Assembly: GCF_007997015.1 (NCBI RefSeq)
Contig: NZ_VOSM01000019.1
Location: 1-40,939, forward strand
Length of the DNA stretch: 40,939 bases
Direction of reading: 5' to 3'
DNA from: Lujinxingia vulgaris
GTDB lineage: Bacteria > Myxococcota_A > Bradymonadia > Bradymonadales > Bradymonadaceae
Positions 18,840-28,618 of this stretch are shown here, piece by piece. The translations under genes were made by a program, and so were the position numbers. Under the pieces are notes generated by a model. It saw only the letters and a program-made list of their open reading frames with translations. It was not told the DNA's origin and did not search any database. How positions within the stretch are numbered: the stretch's first letter is position 1; the number at the start of each line of letters is the position of its first letter.

Positions 18840-19496
18840 TCAATAAAAGGTGATCGCCGTCTTATGCTCAATGCTCAGACGCGCCGCCTCATAGAGCGCA
18901 AGCCACACCAGACGCTCAATCGCATAAGGCGCACCGGTGGGGCGTTGCGCGGCCAACTCCGTGACATAGTCCTCGTCGAGGTTGCCGTCGGCGTCGACCT
19001 CGATCTCCAGCGCGTCGGTCAGCAGCAAAAGCTCCTCGCGCAACCGGTACGATGAGCCCAGCGCCCCGCCGCGGATCTTATGCTTCGGATCGAAGTAGAT
19101 CTCGTGGAAGTCGATCGGCAGATAATACCCCTCGCTGTCGGAGTGGCAGAGCAGGTGCGAGCGCAGCTGGCGGTAGAGCTGGCGCAACACCCGGTCATCG
19201 GCCGGATCTTCGCCCGGCTCCACCGGGTAGGGCACCCAGCGCGGATCGCGCATGATATGCGCCCCGAAACGCCGCAGGTAATGCAGCCAGGAGTAAGGAA
19301 AGGAGTTCAGCGACGAGCGCGGACGTGGTCGCCCCCCCTCGATCCCCTCAAAGGCCTCGGGCTCCTGATGCGTGGGAAGCCCCTCGGCCTCCAACACCGT
19401 GTTGATATATGCCAGATCTTCGCGCATCGCCTGCGCCGCCGCCGGATTGTCTTGCTCAAAGAGCACCAGCGCTCCCACACCAATTGCCAGCCCCAT
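18840..19496 (-). CDS. Uncharacterised protein, about 218 aa
   Basis: The start is set at the ATG at 19496 (MGLAIGVGALVLF) because a full GGAGGT lies 4 nt upstream; two further ATG/Met codons upstream (19508, 19553) lack this. The protein has a short hydrophobic N-terminus, then a soluble domain with NSFPYSWLHYLRRFGAH, LLCHSDSEGYYLPIDF and a C-terminal helix VWLALYEAARLSIEHKTA. It looks like one compact helical domain with a conserved His/Asp-rich middle. I recognise no family. It is convergent with the MtfA-like gene. Confidence 0.78.
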   Translation of the reverse strand: MGLAIGVGALVLFEQDNPAAAQAMREDLAYINTVLEAEGLPTHQEPEAFEGIEGGRPRPRSSLNSFPYSWLHYLRRFGAHIMRDPRWVPYPVEPGEDPADDRVLRQLYRQLRSHLLCHSDSEGYYLPIDFHEIYFDPKHKIRGGALGSSYRLREELLLLTDALEIEVDADGNLDEDYVTELAAQRPTGAPYAIERLVWLALYEAARLSIEHKTAITFY

Positions 19497-19907
19497 TGCG
19501 ACCTCCATATCACCACAGACACACCGGTTTGCCCGACCCCTCGTCGAAGGCACGCGCTGCGGCTCCCACTGGAAAATATGCGCACCTCCTAGCCCAACCC
19601 CTCTAAGATCGCAACCTAACTTAACAACGATCTCGGACTGGCTGACGGCTCCTGATCAGGAAGCCCACCAGCACCGCCGCGCATTCCTTCACGCAAAACG
19701 CCCCGGCCTGCGGGCGCCCCCCGCTGCGTACCTTGTTTCAAGCCAACCGGTGCCTAAGCTACCGGCTCCAACGTTGATTGCGCCCGACCGCACTCGCCGG
19801 CCGAAGCCGGGCCTTGCATTGGGCGCGCGAGTGTTAGAGAAACACCCACAGACGCGCCGGCCAGGCGCCTTTAAAACGACGACCTCTTGACCCCGAATGG
19901 AGATGCT
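19497..19907. other. 411-bp divergent gap upstream of gap; structured leader
   Basis: This should hold promoters for the leftward hypothetical gene and for gap. A composite hairpin lies at 19822-19858: outer arms GGCGCG/CGCGCC and an inner GTGTT-AGAGA-AACAC (19831-19845), about 50 nt before the gap start. No convincing sigma-70 hexamer pair is visible and no gene is supported. Confidence 0.4.
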
Positions 19908-20915
<1,008 letters not shown>

Positions 20916-20987
20916 ACCTCTGATTTAAAACGCAAAACACCCACCCTTTAGCACCGACTTTTTTAGCGATGCTCCGGGGTGGGTCGG

Positions 20988-21026
20988 GTGCGGGGGACGC
21001 TTCCGGCGCGGGAGCGTCTCCCGCAC
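20988..21026 (+). other. Strong hairpin between gap and pgk
   Basis: A 14-bp stem with one G-U pair (left arm 20988-21001, right arm 21013-21026) and an 11-nt loop lies in the 188-bp gap. No T tract follows, so it resembles an mRNA-stabilising or attenuating structure more than an intrinsic terminator. Confidence 0.5.
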
Positions 21027-21103
21027 TCACTCAAATGACCGCTGATCTGAACGACTGAACCTGTGGGGCGCTTGCGCCCGACGCTGCGGAGCCCAAAAGC
21101 CTG

Positions 21104-22336
21104 ATGGACACCACCGGCATCAAATTCGTCGACGAGCTCGACCTCAACGAAAAACGCGTGCTCATCCGCGTTGATTTTAACACCCCGCTCAAAGACGGGG
21201 AGGTCGCCGATGACACGCGCATTCGCGCTGCGCTGCCCACGATCGTGCATTGCCTGGAGGCCGGCGCGAAGGTGATCTTATGCAGCCACCTGGGCCGCCC
21301 CAAAGGCAAGGTCAACCCGAAGTACACCATGGAGCCGGTGGCCGCGCGCCTGGCCCAGCTCCTCGACACCGACACGCTCCTCTACGATGTGGAGGTGGTC
21401 TTCCCCGAGGCGGTGGTCGGCCCGGATGTTGCCGAACTGATCGCCGACTTGAAGCCTCGCCATCAGGTGATGCTGCTCGAAAACCTGCGTTTTGAGCCCG
21501 GCGAGGAGTCCGGCGACGACGCCTTCGCCAGGGAGCTGGCGGAGCTGGCGGACTTTTATGTCAACGACGCCTTCGGCGCCGCGCACCGCGCGCACGCCTC
21601 GGTGTATACGATCAACAAATTCTTCGATCGCAACCATAAGGCCGCCGGCCTCCTGATGCGCGCGGAGTTGCAGGGGCTGGGCCGACTTCTCCAGCGTCCC
21701 GAAAAGCCCTTTGTGGCGGTGGTCGGCGGCGCCAAGGTCAGCGACAAGCTCGGCGTCTTGATGAGCCTGCTCGACAAGGTCGACGAGATCCTCATCGGCG
21801 GGGCGATGGCCTACACCTTCCTGGCCGCCCAGGGCGTGGGCGTGGGTGAATCGTTGGTCGAGCGCGACTTCATCGACCAGGCCACCTCGATCCTCAACCG
21901 CGCCAAAGCCCAGGGCGTGAAGCTGCGCCTTCCGGTCGACCACCGCGTCGCCCCGAGCTTTGAGGCCACCGAGGCCACCATCACCGACGATAACATCGTG
22001 CCCGGCGGCACCATGGGCCTGGACATCGGCCCGCGCACCGCCGAGGAGTATGGCCGCGCCATCGCCCGCGCCTCCACCATCTTCTGGAACGGCCCGATGG
22101 GTGTGTTTGAAAAACCCGCCTTCGCCGAAGGCACCTTCTCCGTGGCCCGCGCGATGGCCGACGCGGAAGGTTACACCGTGGTCGGCGGTGGCGATTCGCT
22201 GGCGGCGATCGAGAAGGCGGGGCTGGCCGAGTCCATCGACCATGTCTCCACCGGCGGCGGCGCCAGCCTGGAGCTTCTGGAAGGCAAGTCTCTGCCGGGC
22301 ATCGACGCGCTGCGGGCGAACTACCCCATCGATTGA
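21104..22336 (+). CDS. pgk: Phosphoglycerate kinase
   Basis: 410 aa. Hallmarks include KRVLIRVDFNTPL (about 18-30), CSHLGRPKG, LLENLRFEPGEE, DFYVNDAFGAAHRAHAS, VVGGAKVSDKLGVL, ILIGGAMAYTFL, FWNGPMGVFE and the nucleotide-binding VGGGDSLAAI and STGGGASLELLEGK. It transfers phosphate from 1,3-bisphosphoglycerate to ADP. Only a weak ribosome site (GGAG 12 nt before the ATG) is seen. Confidence 0.98.
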   Translation: MDTTGIKFVDELDLNEKRVLIRVDFNTPLKDGEVADDTRIRAALPTIVHCLEAGAKVILCSHLGRPKGKVNPKYTMEPVAARLAQLLDTDTLLYDVEVVFPEAVVGPDVAELIADLKPRHQVMLLENLRFEPGEESGDDAFARELAELADFYVNDAFGAAHRAHASVYTINKFFDRNHKAAGLLMRAELQGLGRLLQRPEKPFVAVVGGAKVSDKLGVLMSLLDKVDEILIGGAMAYTFLAAQGVGVGESLVERDFIDQATSILNRAKAQGVKLRLPVDHRVAPSFEATEATITDDNIVPGGTMGLDIGPRTAEEYGRAIARASTIFWNGPMGVFEKPAFAEGTFSVARAMADAEGYTVVGGGDSLAAIEKAGLAESIDHVSTGGGASLELLEGKSLPGIDALRANYPID

Positions 22337-22792
22337 TTCAAAGGCGTCGATGATGCTGACACCTCTCGTGCCCTCGACGCCTTCGTTCCAACCGACATAA
22401 GCCGTCGCAACATCAAGGTGTCGCAAAAGGTTGCCCGCGTGACGAACTCCCGTCACGCGGGCAATTCCTCAATCAAATCAAGCATTTGCACGCAGCATCC
22501 CGATCAAAAACTCGACCGAACTTCGATCGGGACCATCTTTTTTCAAAACCCACCATGGCCGGGGTGGAAGTGTGCTCTTGAACGGGGCGATCGCCTCATG
22601 CAAGAGTGTGGAGGTCACCCTGCCGCAACGCTTGCGCCCTGTCCTCCTTTGCCGGAAGGCCCGTTGGCCCGAGCACCTCGCACGTACGTAACGCACCCAC
22701 GGGGTAACTCGAAACGCCGGCGCAAACGCTGACCTCAACCCCCCCGGAGCGCCCCTCAAAAGCGCGCCCCGGCCACCCACCCGGAGCTCCCG
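22337..22792. other. 456-bp gap between pgk and tpiA with several hairpins
   Basis: No gene is supported. The gap holds a perfect 14-bp inverted repeat at 22431-22464, a 7-bp pair CCCGATC/GATCGGG (22499-22505, 22525-22531) with T6 at 22538-22543, and the palindrome GGCGATCGCC near 22584. An open forward frame (22418-22732) has Lys/Arg/Pro-rich shadow composition and no ribosome site. The density of pairing suggests a structured leader or small RNA ahead of tpiA. Confidence 0.4.
22431..22464 (+). terminator. Perfect 14-bp hairpin after pgk
   Basis: TTGCCCGCGTGACG and its exact complement flank a 6-nt loop about 95 bp after the pgk stop. The tail TTCCTC is a poor U tract. It may end the gap-pgk message partially, leaving tpiA with its own promoter. 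Confidence 0.55.
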
Positions 22793-23563
22793 ATGCGCAC
22801 GCCCATCGTCGCTGGAAACTGGAAGATGAACCTCTCGCAGGCCGACGCCCTCACCCTGGGCCGCGCCATCGCCGAGGGAGCTCCTACCCGGGGGGTCACC
22901 GCCATCGTCGCCCCGGTCGCCCTGCACATCTCCGCGCTGGGTGAGGCTCTGGCCTCCTCCCCGGTGCTCCTCGCCAGCCAGAACGCTCACTGGGCCGAGT
23001 CCGGCGCCTACACCGGCGAGTTGGCCGCCCCGATGCTGCGCGAGCTCGGCGTGCGGTATGCGATTCTGGGGCATAGCGAGCGCCGGCAGTACTTCGGCGA
23101 AGACGATGAGGGCGTCAACCGCAAGACCCGCTCGCTGCTCGCCCAGAGCCTCCACCCCATCGTCTGTTTCGGCGAGTCCCTCGACGAGCGCGAAGCCGGC
23201 CGCACCCGCGACAAGGTCGAGTTCCAGGTCCGCGCCGCACTCGCCGGACTCAGCGCCGATGAGGCGCGCCGCGTCATCCTGGCCTACGAGCCCATCTGGG
23301 CCATCGGCACCGGCAAGACCGCCTCCCCGGAGCAGGCCCAGGAAGTGCACGCCTTCTTGCGCGAAGTCCTCGAAGATCGTTTCGATCGCGAGACCGCCCA
23401 GGCCATGCCCATCCTCTACGGCGGCAGCGTCAAACCCTCCAACTTCGCCGAGCTCCTCTCCCAGCCCGACATCGACGGCGGCCTGGTCGGCGGCGCGAGC
23501 CTCAAAGCTGAGAGTTTTCTCGAGCTCTGCCAGATCGCCGTCCAGAAGAGCACCGCCGGCTGA
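22793..23563 (+). CDS. tpiA: Triosephosphate isomerase
   Basis: 256 aa. The N-terminal GNWKMN with the catalytic Lys11, YAILGHSERRQYFGE (catalytic His), ILAYEPIWAIGTGKTA (catalytic Glu) and ILYGGSVKPSN, GGLVGGASLK phosphate-binding segments are all present. It interconverts dihydroxyacetone phosphate and glyceraldehyde-3-phosphate. It is the third glycolytic gene in the cluster. Confidence 0.98.
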   Translation: MRTPIVAGNWKMNLSQADALTLGRAIAEGAPTRGVTAIVAPVALHISALGEALASSPVLLASQNAHWAESGAYTGELAAPMLRELGVRYAILGHSERRQYFGEDDEGVNRKTRSLLAQSLHPIVCFGESLDEREAGRTRDKVEFQVRAALAGLSADEARRVILAYEPIWAIGTGKTASPEQAQEVHAFLREVLEDRFDRETAQAMPILYGGSVKPSNFAELLSQPDIDGGLVGGASLKAESFLELCQIAVQKSTAG

Positions 23564-23593
23564 GCCCGCGCATTGCTGCCAGAAGGGCTTAAT

Positions 23594-23615
23594 TGCGCGT
23601 CGTTTCGCGCATTTT
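23594..23615 (+). terminator. Short terminator candidate after tpiA
   Basis: TGCGCG-TCGTTT-CGCGCA is followed by TTTT, 31 bp after the tpiA stop. The stem is only 6 bp, so this is tentative. Confidence 0.4.
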
Positions 23616-23747
23616 AAGCCTCCTGCGATCGAAATAATCGCCCCTTCGCGAGTCGTTTTGATCTGGCATCCCGGACCGAGCCGCCCTCCGCCCGGGAGCG
23701 GCGCGCCTCGCTCGTTTCCGGCGTGCCCTTTTACCGATGGCAAACCC

Positions 23748-24488
23748 ATGCGCTTTCACGCCTTTCGCGACTTCGAAGACGGCACCATCATCGACGGGCT
23801 GGGCTTCGACATCGTCGTTCATCGCCGCTCGGTCGGGTCGATCAACCTGCCCACGGGCCAGCTCATCGCCTGCGACCCGCTGCACGCGCTCGACACCGAG
23901 CCCTTCGCGCTCAGCCTGGATCCAGGCCAGTACCCGGTGCATCTGCTGGTCGCGGAGCTTCGCGATGAGCGCCGCAACGCCTACGCCGTGGTGCGCGTCG
24001 GCGAGGGCCCGGTGCGCCGCTGGGAACCGGCCGAGATGAGCCTGCCGGCGGCCAACTCCGACCAGCCCGACGCCCCGCGCCCCTCCCTGCTCGACATCAT
24101 CGATGAAGATCCGGGCTACCCCGTCGACTCCTCGCTCGGCTGCTTTATGGACGCCACCACCGCCGGCGCGCTCATCGACTACCACCAGATCGTGATGCCC
24201 GAAGACAACGACTTTGAGCGCTTGCTGCTCGCGCGTCTTCGCAAACGCCGCCGCGCCGGCGCAGGCTACGGCACCCTGGATCTGCGCCGCGACTTGAAGC
24301 TCCCGATGCCCGAGGGCCTCAACCTCATCGCCTTCGACACCGGCTTTGGTCCCGGCCACTACCCCACCTACGTGGGCCTGGGCGATGAGGGGCAAGTCGT
24401 CAGCGTCGTGACCGATTTTCAGGTGCTCGACCTGCGCTTTCCCTCCTTTCCCCTGCCCGCGGCGACCTCCTTCGACGAGTTCGAGTAA
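23748..24488 (+). CDS. DUF4241 family protein
   Basis: 246 aa from the ATG at 23748 (MRFHAFRDFEDG). The reading frame is open far upstream through tpiA, but that part is Ser/Pro/Ala-rich shadow sequence. DUF4241 features are visible: INLPTGQLIACDP near the N-terminus, YPVHLLVAELRDERRNAYAVVRV, SLGCFMDATTAGALIDY, FDTGFGPGHYPTYVGLGDEG and VVSVVTDFQVLDL. Members occur in bacteria, often near immunity or toxin loci, with no assigned function. Nothing toxin-like lies next to it here. Confidence 0.85.
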   Translation: MRFHAFRDFEDGTIIDGLGFDIVVHRRSVGSINLPTGQLIACDPLHALDTEPFALSLDPGQYPVHLLVAELRDERRNAYAVVRVGEGPVRRWEPAEMSLPAANSDQPDAPRPSLLDIIDEDPGYPVDSSLGCFMDATTAGALIDYHQIVMPEDNDFERLLLARLRKRRRAGAGYGTLDLRRDLKLPMPEGLNLIAFDTGFGPGHYPTYVGLGDEGQVVSVVTDFQVLDLRFPSFPLPAATSFDEFE

Positions 24489-24591
24489 CCCCCCGATCCC
24501 GCCTTAAGGCGTCTTAGAACCACCCCGGAGAGCGCAATTTGGGTGCTTGCCCCGCTTGCCCCCCTCGGCAAGCCCGCATAGGATGGCACCC

Positions 24592-24645
24592 ATGAACGGC
24601 ATCGCGCTGAAAGCTCTGCTGTCGCGGGCGCAATCAAGGGGTTGA
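24592..24645 (+). CDS. 17-aa upstream ORF overlapping the next start (possible leader peptide)
   Basis: ATG 24592 opens MNGIALKALLSRAQSRG, ending at TGA 24643-24645, which overlaps the TTG start of the large HEAT-repeat gene (TTGA). A hairpin GCTTGCC-CCCCTC-GGCAAGC (24554-24573) and an AGGA motif precede it. The arrangement is typical of translational coupling. Not proven to be translated. Confidence 0.4.
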   Translation: MNGIALKALLSRAQSRG

Positions 24646-27600
24646 ATTTGGGACACCAGGATAAGGTGATCGACCAGCTGGTCGACGAAGGCAAGGTTGA
24701 GCCCGAGCTCCGAGACACCCTGCGTGCGACATTCGGAGCTCATGCTTCGAGCGCCCTCTTAACGCGCGCCAACCTCAAGGAAGATGAGCTCCTCGAAGCG
24801 CTTTCGCTGACCTTCGACCTGCCGCCGGCCGGCTACACCGAGGGGCTTTTTGTCGAGCGCGACCTTCTGAGCGCGCTCGGCCCCGAGGCCATCCGCCAGT
24901 ACGAGGTTTTGCCGGTGCGCCGCCGCACTGGCGAGCGCGTCGACGTGCTCGTGATCGAGCCCCTCAACGCCATGGCTCGCCAGATCCTCGAAGAGACCCT
25001 GGGGCTTCCGCTTCGTCAGTACATCTGGCCGCGCCTGCGTTTTCTGCAGGCCCGCCATGTCTTCCTGGGCGACGAGCTTCCCGAGTTCGCCACCTCCTAC
25101 CTGCGCGAACACCCCGTCACCATGGGCTACGCCACCGCCGGCGAGCGCCCCGAGCTCTACGAACTTCTCAAAAGCTCCACCGGCCTGCAGGTCAACACCT
25201 GGGAAGACGCCGACCGCCGGGCCTTTTTTGAGAACTGCTTCGACCGCGACACCCTGCTCAAAGCCCTCCTGGGGCTGGCCGCCGGCCGCCTCACTCGCCG
25301 GCTGATCGTGGTGCTGAGCAAGGCCGGGGTGCAGCCCTATTTTCAAGAAGACTGGCCGGCGCTCGACGAACATTTTGAGCGCGTCGACGCCCTGCGCGAG
25401 CGCAAGGCGGCCACCACGCTCGATAGCGCCCGCCAGGATCGCGAGGCGCTGCTCACCGGCAGCGCCGCCGAGCTCGGGCTCACCCCGCTTTTTGAAGCGC
25501 TGCAGGTCGAAGCCCCCCCGCTGCTGGCGATGATCCCGGTGCGCATCGGCGGCCGCGCGGCCATGGCGCTCCTCGGCGCTCCGACCGACCCCCGAGCCGC
25601 CGTCCGCCTCGATGAGGTCTCAGAGACCTTCGCCCTCGATGAGCTCGTCGACGCCGCCGCCCTTGTCGGCCGCCAGCTCGAAGAGCTCATCCGCCGCGCC
25701 AAAGCCGGCACGCTTCCGCCACCGGCCGAGCGCATCCCGCAGCTCCCCGCCCCCCGCATTCAGCTCGGCCTGGGCTTCGAAGACTCCCTCATCGAGATGA
25801 CCATCGCCAGCCGTCAGCGCGGCCGCCACCGCTGGGAGATCATCGACATCAGCCATGCCTCCGAGGAGCCCTCCGAGCCCTCGGAGTTCCCCGAGATCCG
25901 CAGCCACGTCCCCGAACCCGAGGTCATCGGCGCCATCTCCGAGGCCTTTGGCATCAGCGAAGATTCTGATCCTTTAGACACCTCCGAGCCCTCTGAGCCC
26001 CTCGCCAGCGCCGAACCTTCAGCGGTCTCGGAGCCCTCGGACGTAGCCGCACCTTCGGAAAGCGCCGAACCCTCGGACGTCGCCGATGTATCTGAAACAG
26101 CCGAAGCGAGCGACCCCACCGCCGTCTCCGAAGTCTCTGAAGTTTCCGAAGTATCCGAAGTCTCGGAACCGTCCGAGATCTCTGAAGCATCTGAAGCATC
26201 CGAAGTTTCCGAAGCATCTGAAGTCTCCGAAGCGTCCGATGTCTTTGAAATCTCCGACCCCTCGGACAGCTCGGAGCCTGTGGAGGCGCCGGCCGCGGCG
26301 ATCCTCGACGGCGAAGGCGCCATCTCCGAGTCCTATGAAGCGCCGCTGACCGACGAGCTGGTGGAGCTGCCCCCCTTCCCCGACCCCTCCGAAGCCAGCA
26401 TCGCGCCAAAAGATCCGCTTGAGATCACCGCCGACTTCTCGCCGGCGGCCTTCTCTGGCGAGCTGAGCTCTTCGGCCAGTGAGGCCCCGCGCCCCTTTGA
26501 GGCGGCGTCTTCGGTCGCCGAGGACGACGAGGGCGGAATGGGGGCCTCGCATACCGAGATCTACTCGCCATCGTCGGTCGCCCACGAGAGCGCCGACGAC
26601 ACCCCGGCCCCCTACGCCGAGGTGGGCGCGACCTCCTTTGGTATGCCCGCCCTCTCCGCCGACGAGCTCTCCTCCCAGGCCAGCGACCCCGCCCACAGCG
26701 CCGCCGACGCCACCAACGTCTCGGAGGCCATGGTCGCCGACGCCGAACAACGCCAGGCCGACGCGAGCGACGAACACCCCGACGACGAGGTCGATAAGGG
26801 CTGGAGCGACATCCTCAACGAGGTCTCCGAGAGCGCCATCCCTGCGATGCGCGCCAGCGATGCCGACGATGCGGACGACGCCGGCGCCCCCCCGGCCGCC
26901 GTGCTGGAGCCGGTCGACGAAGCCCCCGAAGAGGCCTCGAATATCGCCGCGGCCCCCGCGCCCCTCGAAGCGGCCGAGCCCGACGCCCAACCCGAGCCCG
27001 CCGAAGTCGCGCCCGCTGAAGATGTTCCCGTCGAAGCGCAGCCCGCCGAAACTGGCGAGGAGCGCGACGAGATCCCGCCCGCGCCGCCCGCCCCCACCGC
27101 CGAGTTGCACCCCATCAAAGGCGCTCCGGCCGACGATTCGGCCCCCGCCGACGCCGGCAAAAACTCCAACCCGGCCGCCGACGCCGGACGCGGCATCCGC
27201 GGCGCGACCCGCGGGCTGAACATCCCCGCCGACGCCTCCGGCGTCCCGCGCGCCCAGATCTTCCGCCGTCCTCGCCGACGCGACCGCGACGCCAGCCCCG
27301 GCCAGCCCACCCCCAACGAAGAGCCCGAAGTCACCGAGCTCGGCGCCTCCGCCACCGGCCACACCTTTATGGGCGTCGGCGAGGTGCGTTATGTGCAGGT
27401 GGGCCCCAACGCGATCAGCGAGATCAGCGAACCGATGCGCGAGGAGCGCTCCGAGCCCCGCGCCGATCGCTGGCTCGACGAGCTCGAGCAGGGCGCCCGC
27501 TCCGAGAGCAGCGCCCAGATCGGCGGCTCCTCCTCCCGCGCCACCATGCAGATCAACCCGGCCGGCCGCACCCGCAGCTTTGGCGAGTTGTTGGAGCATA

Positions 27601-28535
27601 TGGAGAGCGACGCCCTGGCCAACCCCCGCACCGTGCCGGTCGAGGCGCTCGAAGAGATCCTGGACTCCGGCCCGGTCGCCGTCGACCTGAGCGAGAGCCT
27701 GGAGATGCTCGACGCCCGCGACCACGACCTGGCCTTTGCCGCCGCCGAGCACGTCGCCACCGCCGGCGACTCCGTGATCGCCAGCCTCGAAGAGCTCTTC
27801 CCCGGCCGCATTTTTGTCGACCGCTACCAGTACACCGCCCAGACGCTGCCGCCGGTGCGCGAGCACGGCCCGGTGCTCGACGCCCTGGTGCGCCTGGGCC
27901 GCCCCTCGCTCAAGGTCGTGCGCCGCTTCATCGACAACCCCAGCCTGGAGCTGCGCTTCTACGCCACCTTCCTGCTCACCGAGCTCCCGGCCGACGGCCT
28001 CCTCCACGAGCTCCTGGGCCGCCTCTTTGACCGCGACCAGCAGACCCGCCAGCTCGCCCGCACCATCCTGATGGGCTACCGCAATCACGGCGACTTCGAG
28101 GCCCTGGTCATCCTGCCCCTGCGCCACGAGCTCGCCCAGAAGAGCGAAGAATTCCGCGTGGAGCAGGCCGCCGAGAACATCCGCCTGATGCGCGATCTCA
28201 AGGCCATCCCCCAGCTCGTCGACGCCCTGGGTGAGCACGGCGGCCGCGTGCAGCTGACCATCCACCGCGCCCTGCGCGAGATCACCCTGCAACCCCTGGG
28301 GCCCTCCCCCTCGGAGTGGCGCCGCTGGTGGTTCGACGCCCACGAGACCCCCCGCTGGCGCTGGCTGGTCGACGCCATGAACAGCCCCGACGACGAGCTG
28401 CGCCTGCTCGCCTTCGACGAGATCGAACAGCTCCCCGGCCTCGACCTCAACTACCACCCCGACCAGCCCCCCAAGCTGCGCATCCGCGCGCAGAGCGAGC
28501 TCGCCGAGTGGTTTGTCCGCAGCGGCCACGGCTGA
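24642..28535 (+). CDS. 1297-aa protein: MshEN-like N-terminus, long acidic linker, HEAT-repeat C-terminus
   Basis: The start is TTG at 24642; no Met follows for about 100 codons and LGHQDKVIDQLVDEGKV already looks like the family N-terminus. About 1-150 resembles the MshEN/GspE N-terminal fold (LVDEGKVEPELRDTL, ADLLEALSLTFDLPPA-like segment, YEVLPVRRRTGERVDVLV). About 150-400 is a helical/GAF-like region. About 403-975 is a disordered Ser/Glu/Pro/Ala linker with SEVSEVSEVSE runs (494-533). About 1000-1297 is HEAT repeats (LDALVRLGRPSLKVVRRFID, SLELRFYATFLLTEL, QTRQLARTILMGY, IPQLVDALGEHGG). No ATPase is present. A scaffold for type IV pilus, secretion or polarity machinery is inferred only from the domains. 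Confidence 0.88.
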   Translation: MNLGHQDKVIDQLVDEGKVEPELRDTLRATFGAHASSALLTRANLKEDELLEALSLTFDLPPAGYTEGLFVERDLLSALGPEAIRQYEVLPVRRRTGERVDVLVIEPLNAMARQILEETLGLPLRQYIWPRLRFLQARHVFLGDELPEFATSYLREHPVTMGYATAGERPELYELLKSSTGLQVNTWEDADRRAFFENCFDRDTLLKALLGLAAGRLTRRLIVVLSKAGVQPYFQEDWPALDEHFERVDALRERKAATTLDSARQDREALLTGSAAELGLTPLFEALQVEAPPLLAMIPVRIGGRAAMALLGAPTDPRAAVRLDEVSETFALDELVDAAALVGRQLEELIRRAKAGTLPPPAERIPQLPAPRIQLGLGFEDSLIEMTIASRQRGRHRWEIIDISHASEEPSEPSEFPEIRSHVPEPEVIGAISEAFGISEDSDPLDTSEPSEPLASAEPSAVSEPSDVAAPSESAEPSDVADVSETAEASDPTAVSEVSEVSEVSEVSEPSEISEASEASEVSEASEVSEASDVFEISDPSDSSEPVEAPAAAILDGEGAISESYEAPLTDELVELPPFPDPSEASIAPKDPLEITADFSPAAFSGELSSSASEAPRPFEAASSVAEDDEGGMGASHTEIYSPSSVAHESADDTPAPYAEVGATSFGMPALSADELSSQASDPAHSAADATNVSEAMVADAEQRQADASDEHPDDEVDKGWSDILNEVSESAIPAMRASDADDADDAGAPPAAVLEPVDEAPEEASNIAAAPAPLEAAEPDAQPEPAEVAPAEDVPVEAQPAETGEERDEIPPAPPAPTAELHPIKGAPADDSAPADAGKNSNPAADAGRGIRGATRGLNIPADASGVPRAQIFRRPRRRDRDASPGQPTPNEEPEVTELGASATGHTFMGVGEVRYVQVGPNAISEISEPMREERSEPRADRWLDELEQGARSESSAQIGGSSSRATMQINPAGRTRSFGELLEHMESDALANPRTVPVEALEEILDSGPVAVDLSESLEMLDARDHDLAFAAAEHVATAGDSVIASLEELFPGRIFVDRYQYTAQTLPPVREHGPVLDALVRLGRPSLKVVRRFIDNPSLELRFYATFLLTELPADGLLHELLGRLFDRDQQTRQLARTILMGYRNHGDFEALVILPLRHELAQKSEEFRVEQAAENIRLMRDLKAIPQLVDALGEHGGRVQLTIHRALREITLQPLGPSPSEWRRWWFDAHETPRWRWLVDAMNSPDDELRLLAFDEIEQLPGLDLNYHPDQPPKLRIRAQSELAEWFVRSGHG
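26124..26245 (+). repeat. In-gene Ser-Glu-(Val/Ala) repeat
   Basis: About 13 consecutive units of nine bases coding Ser-Glu-Val or Ser-Glu-Ala use varying Ser codons (TCT, TCC, TCG) and GAA/GAG. The varied third bases suggest selection on the protein rather than a very recent expansion. Confidence 0.75.
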
Positions 28536-28576
28536 TCTTTTCGATCAGGGCGCCCTTCTCCAACCCCGAGCATGAC

Positions 28577-28618
28577 GTGACGAACCCCCTCTGAACGCCT
28601 TAAGAGGGGGTTCGTCAC
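28577..28618 (+). terminator. 16-bp hairpin downstream of the HEAT-repeat gene
   Basis: A perfect 16-bp stem (left arm 28577-28592, right arm 28603-28618) and a 10-nt loop lie 42 bp after the stop. There is no U tract, so it may act in mRNA stability or Rho-assisted termination. Confidence 0.55.

Noticed and set aside
22499-22543. Intrinsic terminator with T6 in the pgk-tpiA gap
   Set aside because: The 7-bp stem has a 19-nt loop and the T run is six bases away from it, so it does not fit a terminator well.
22941-23747. N-terminal extension of the DUF4241 protein through tpiA
   Set aside because: This part is the wrong frame of tpiA, Ser/Pro/Arg-rich; the DUF4241 similarity begins at the ATG at 23748.
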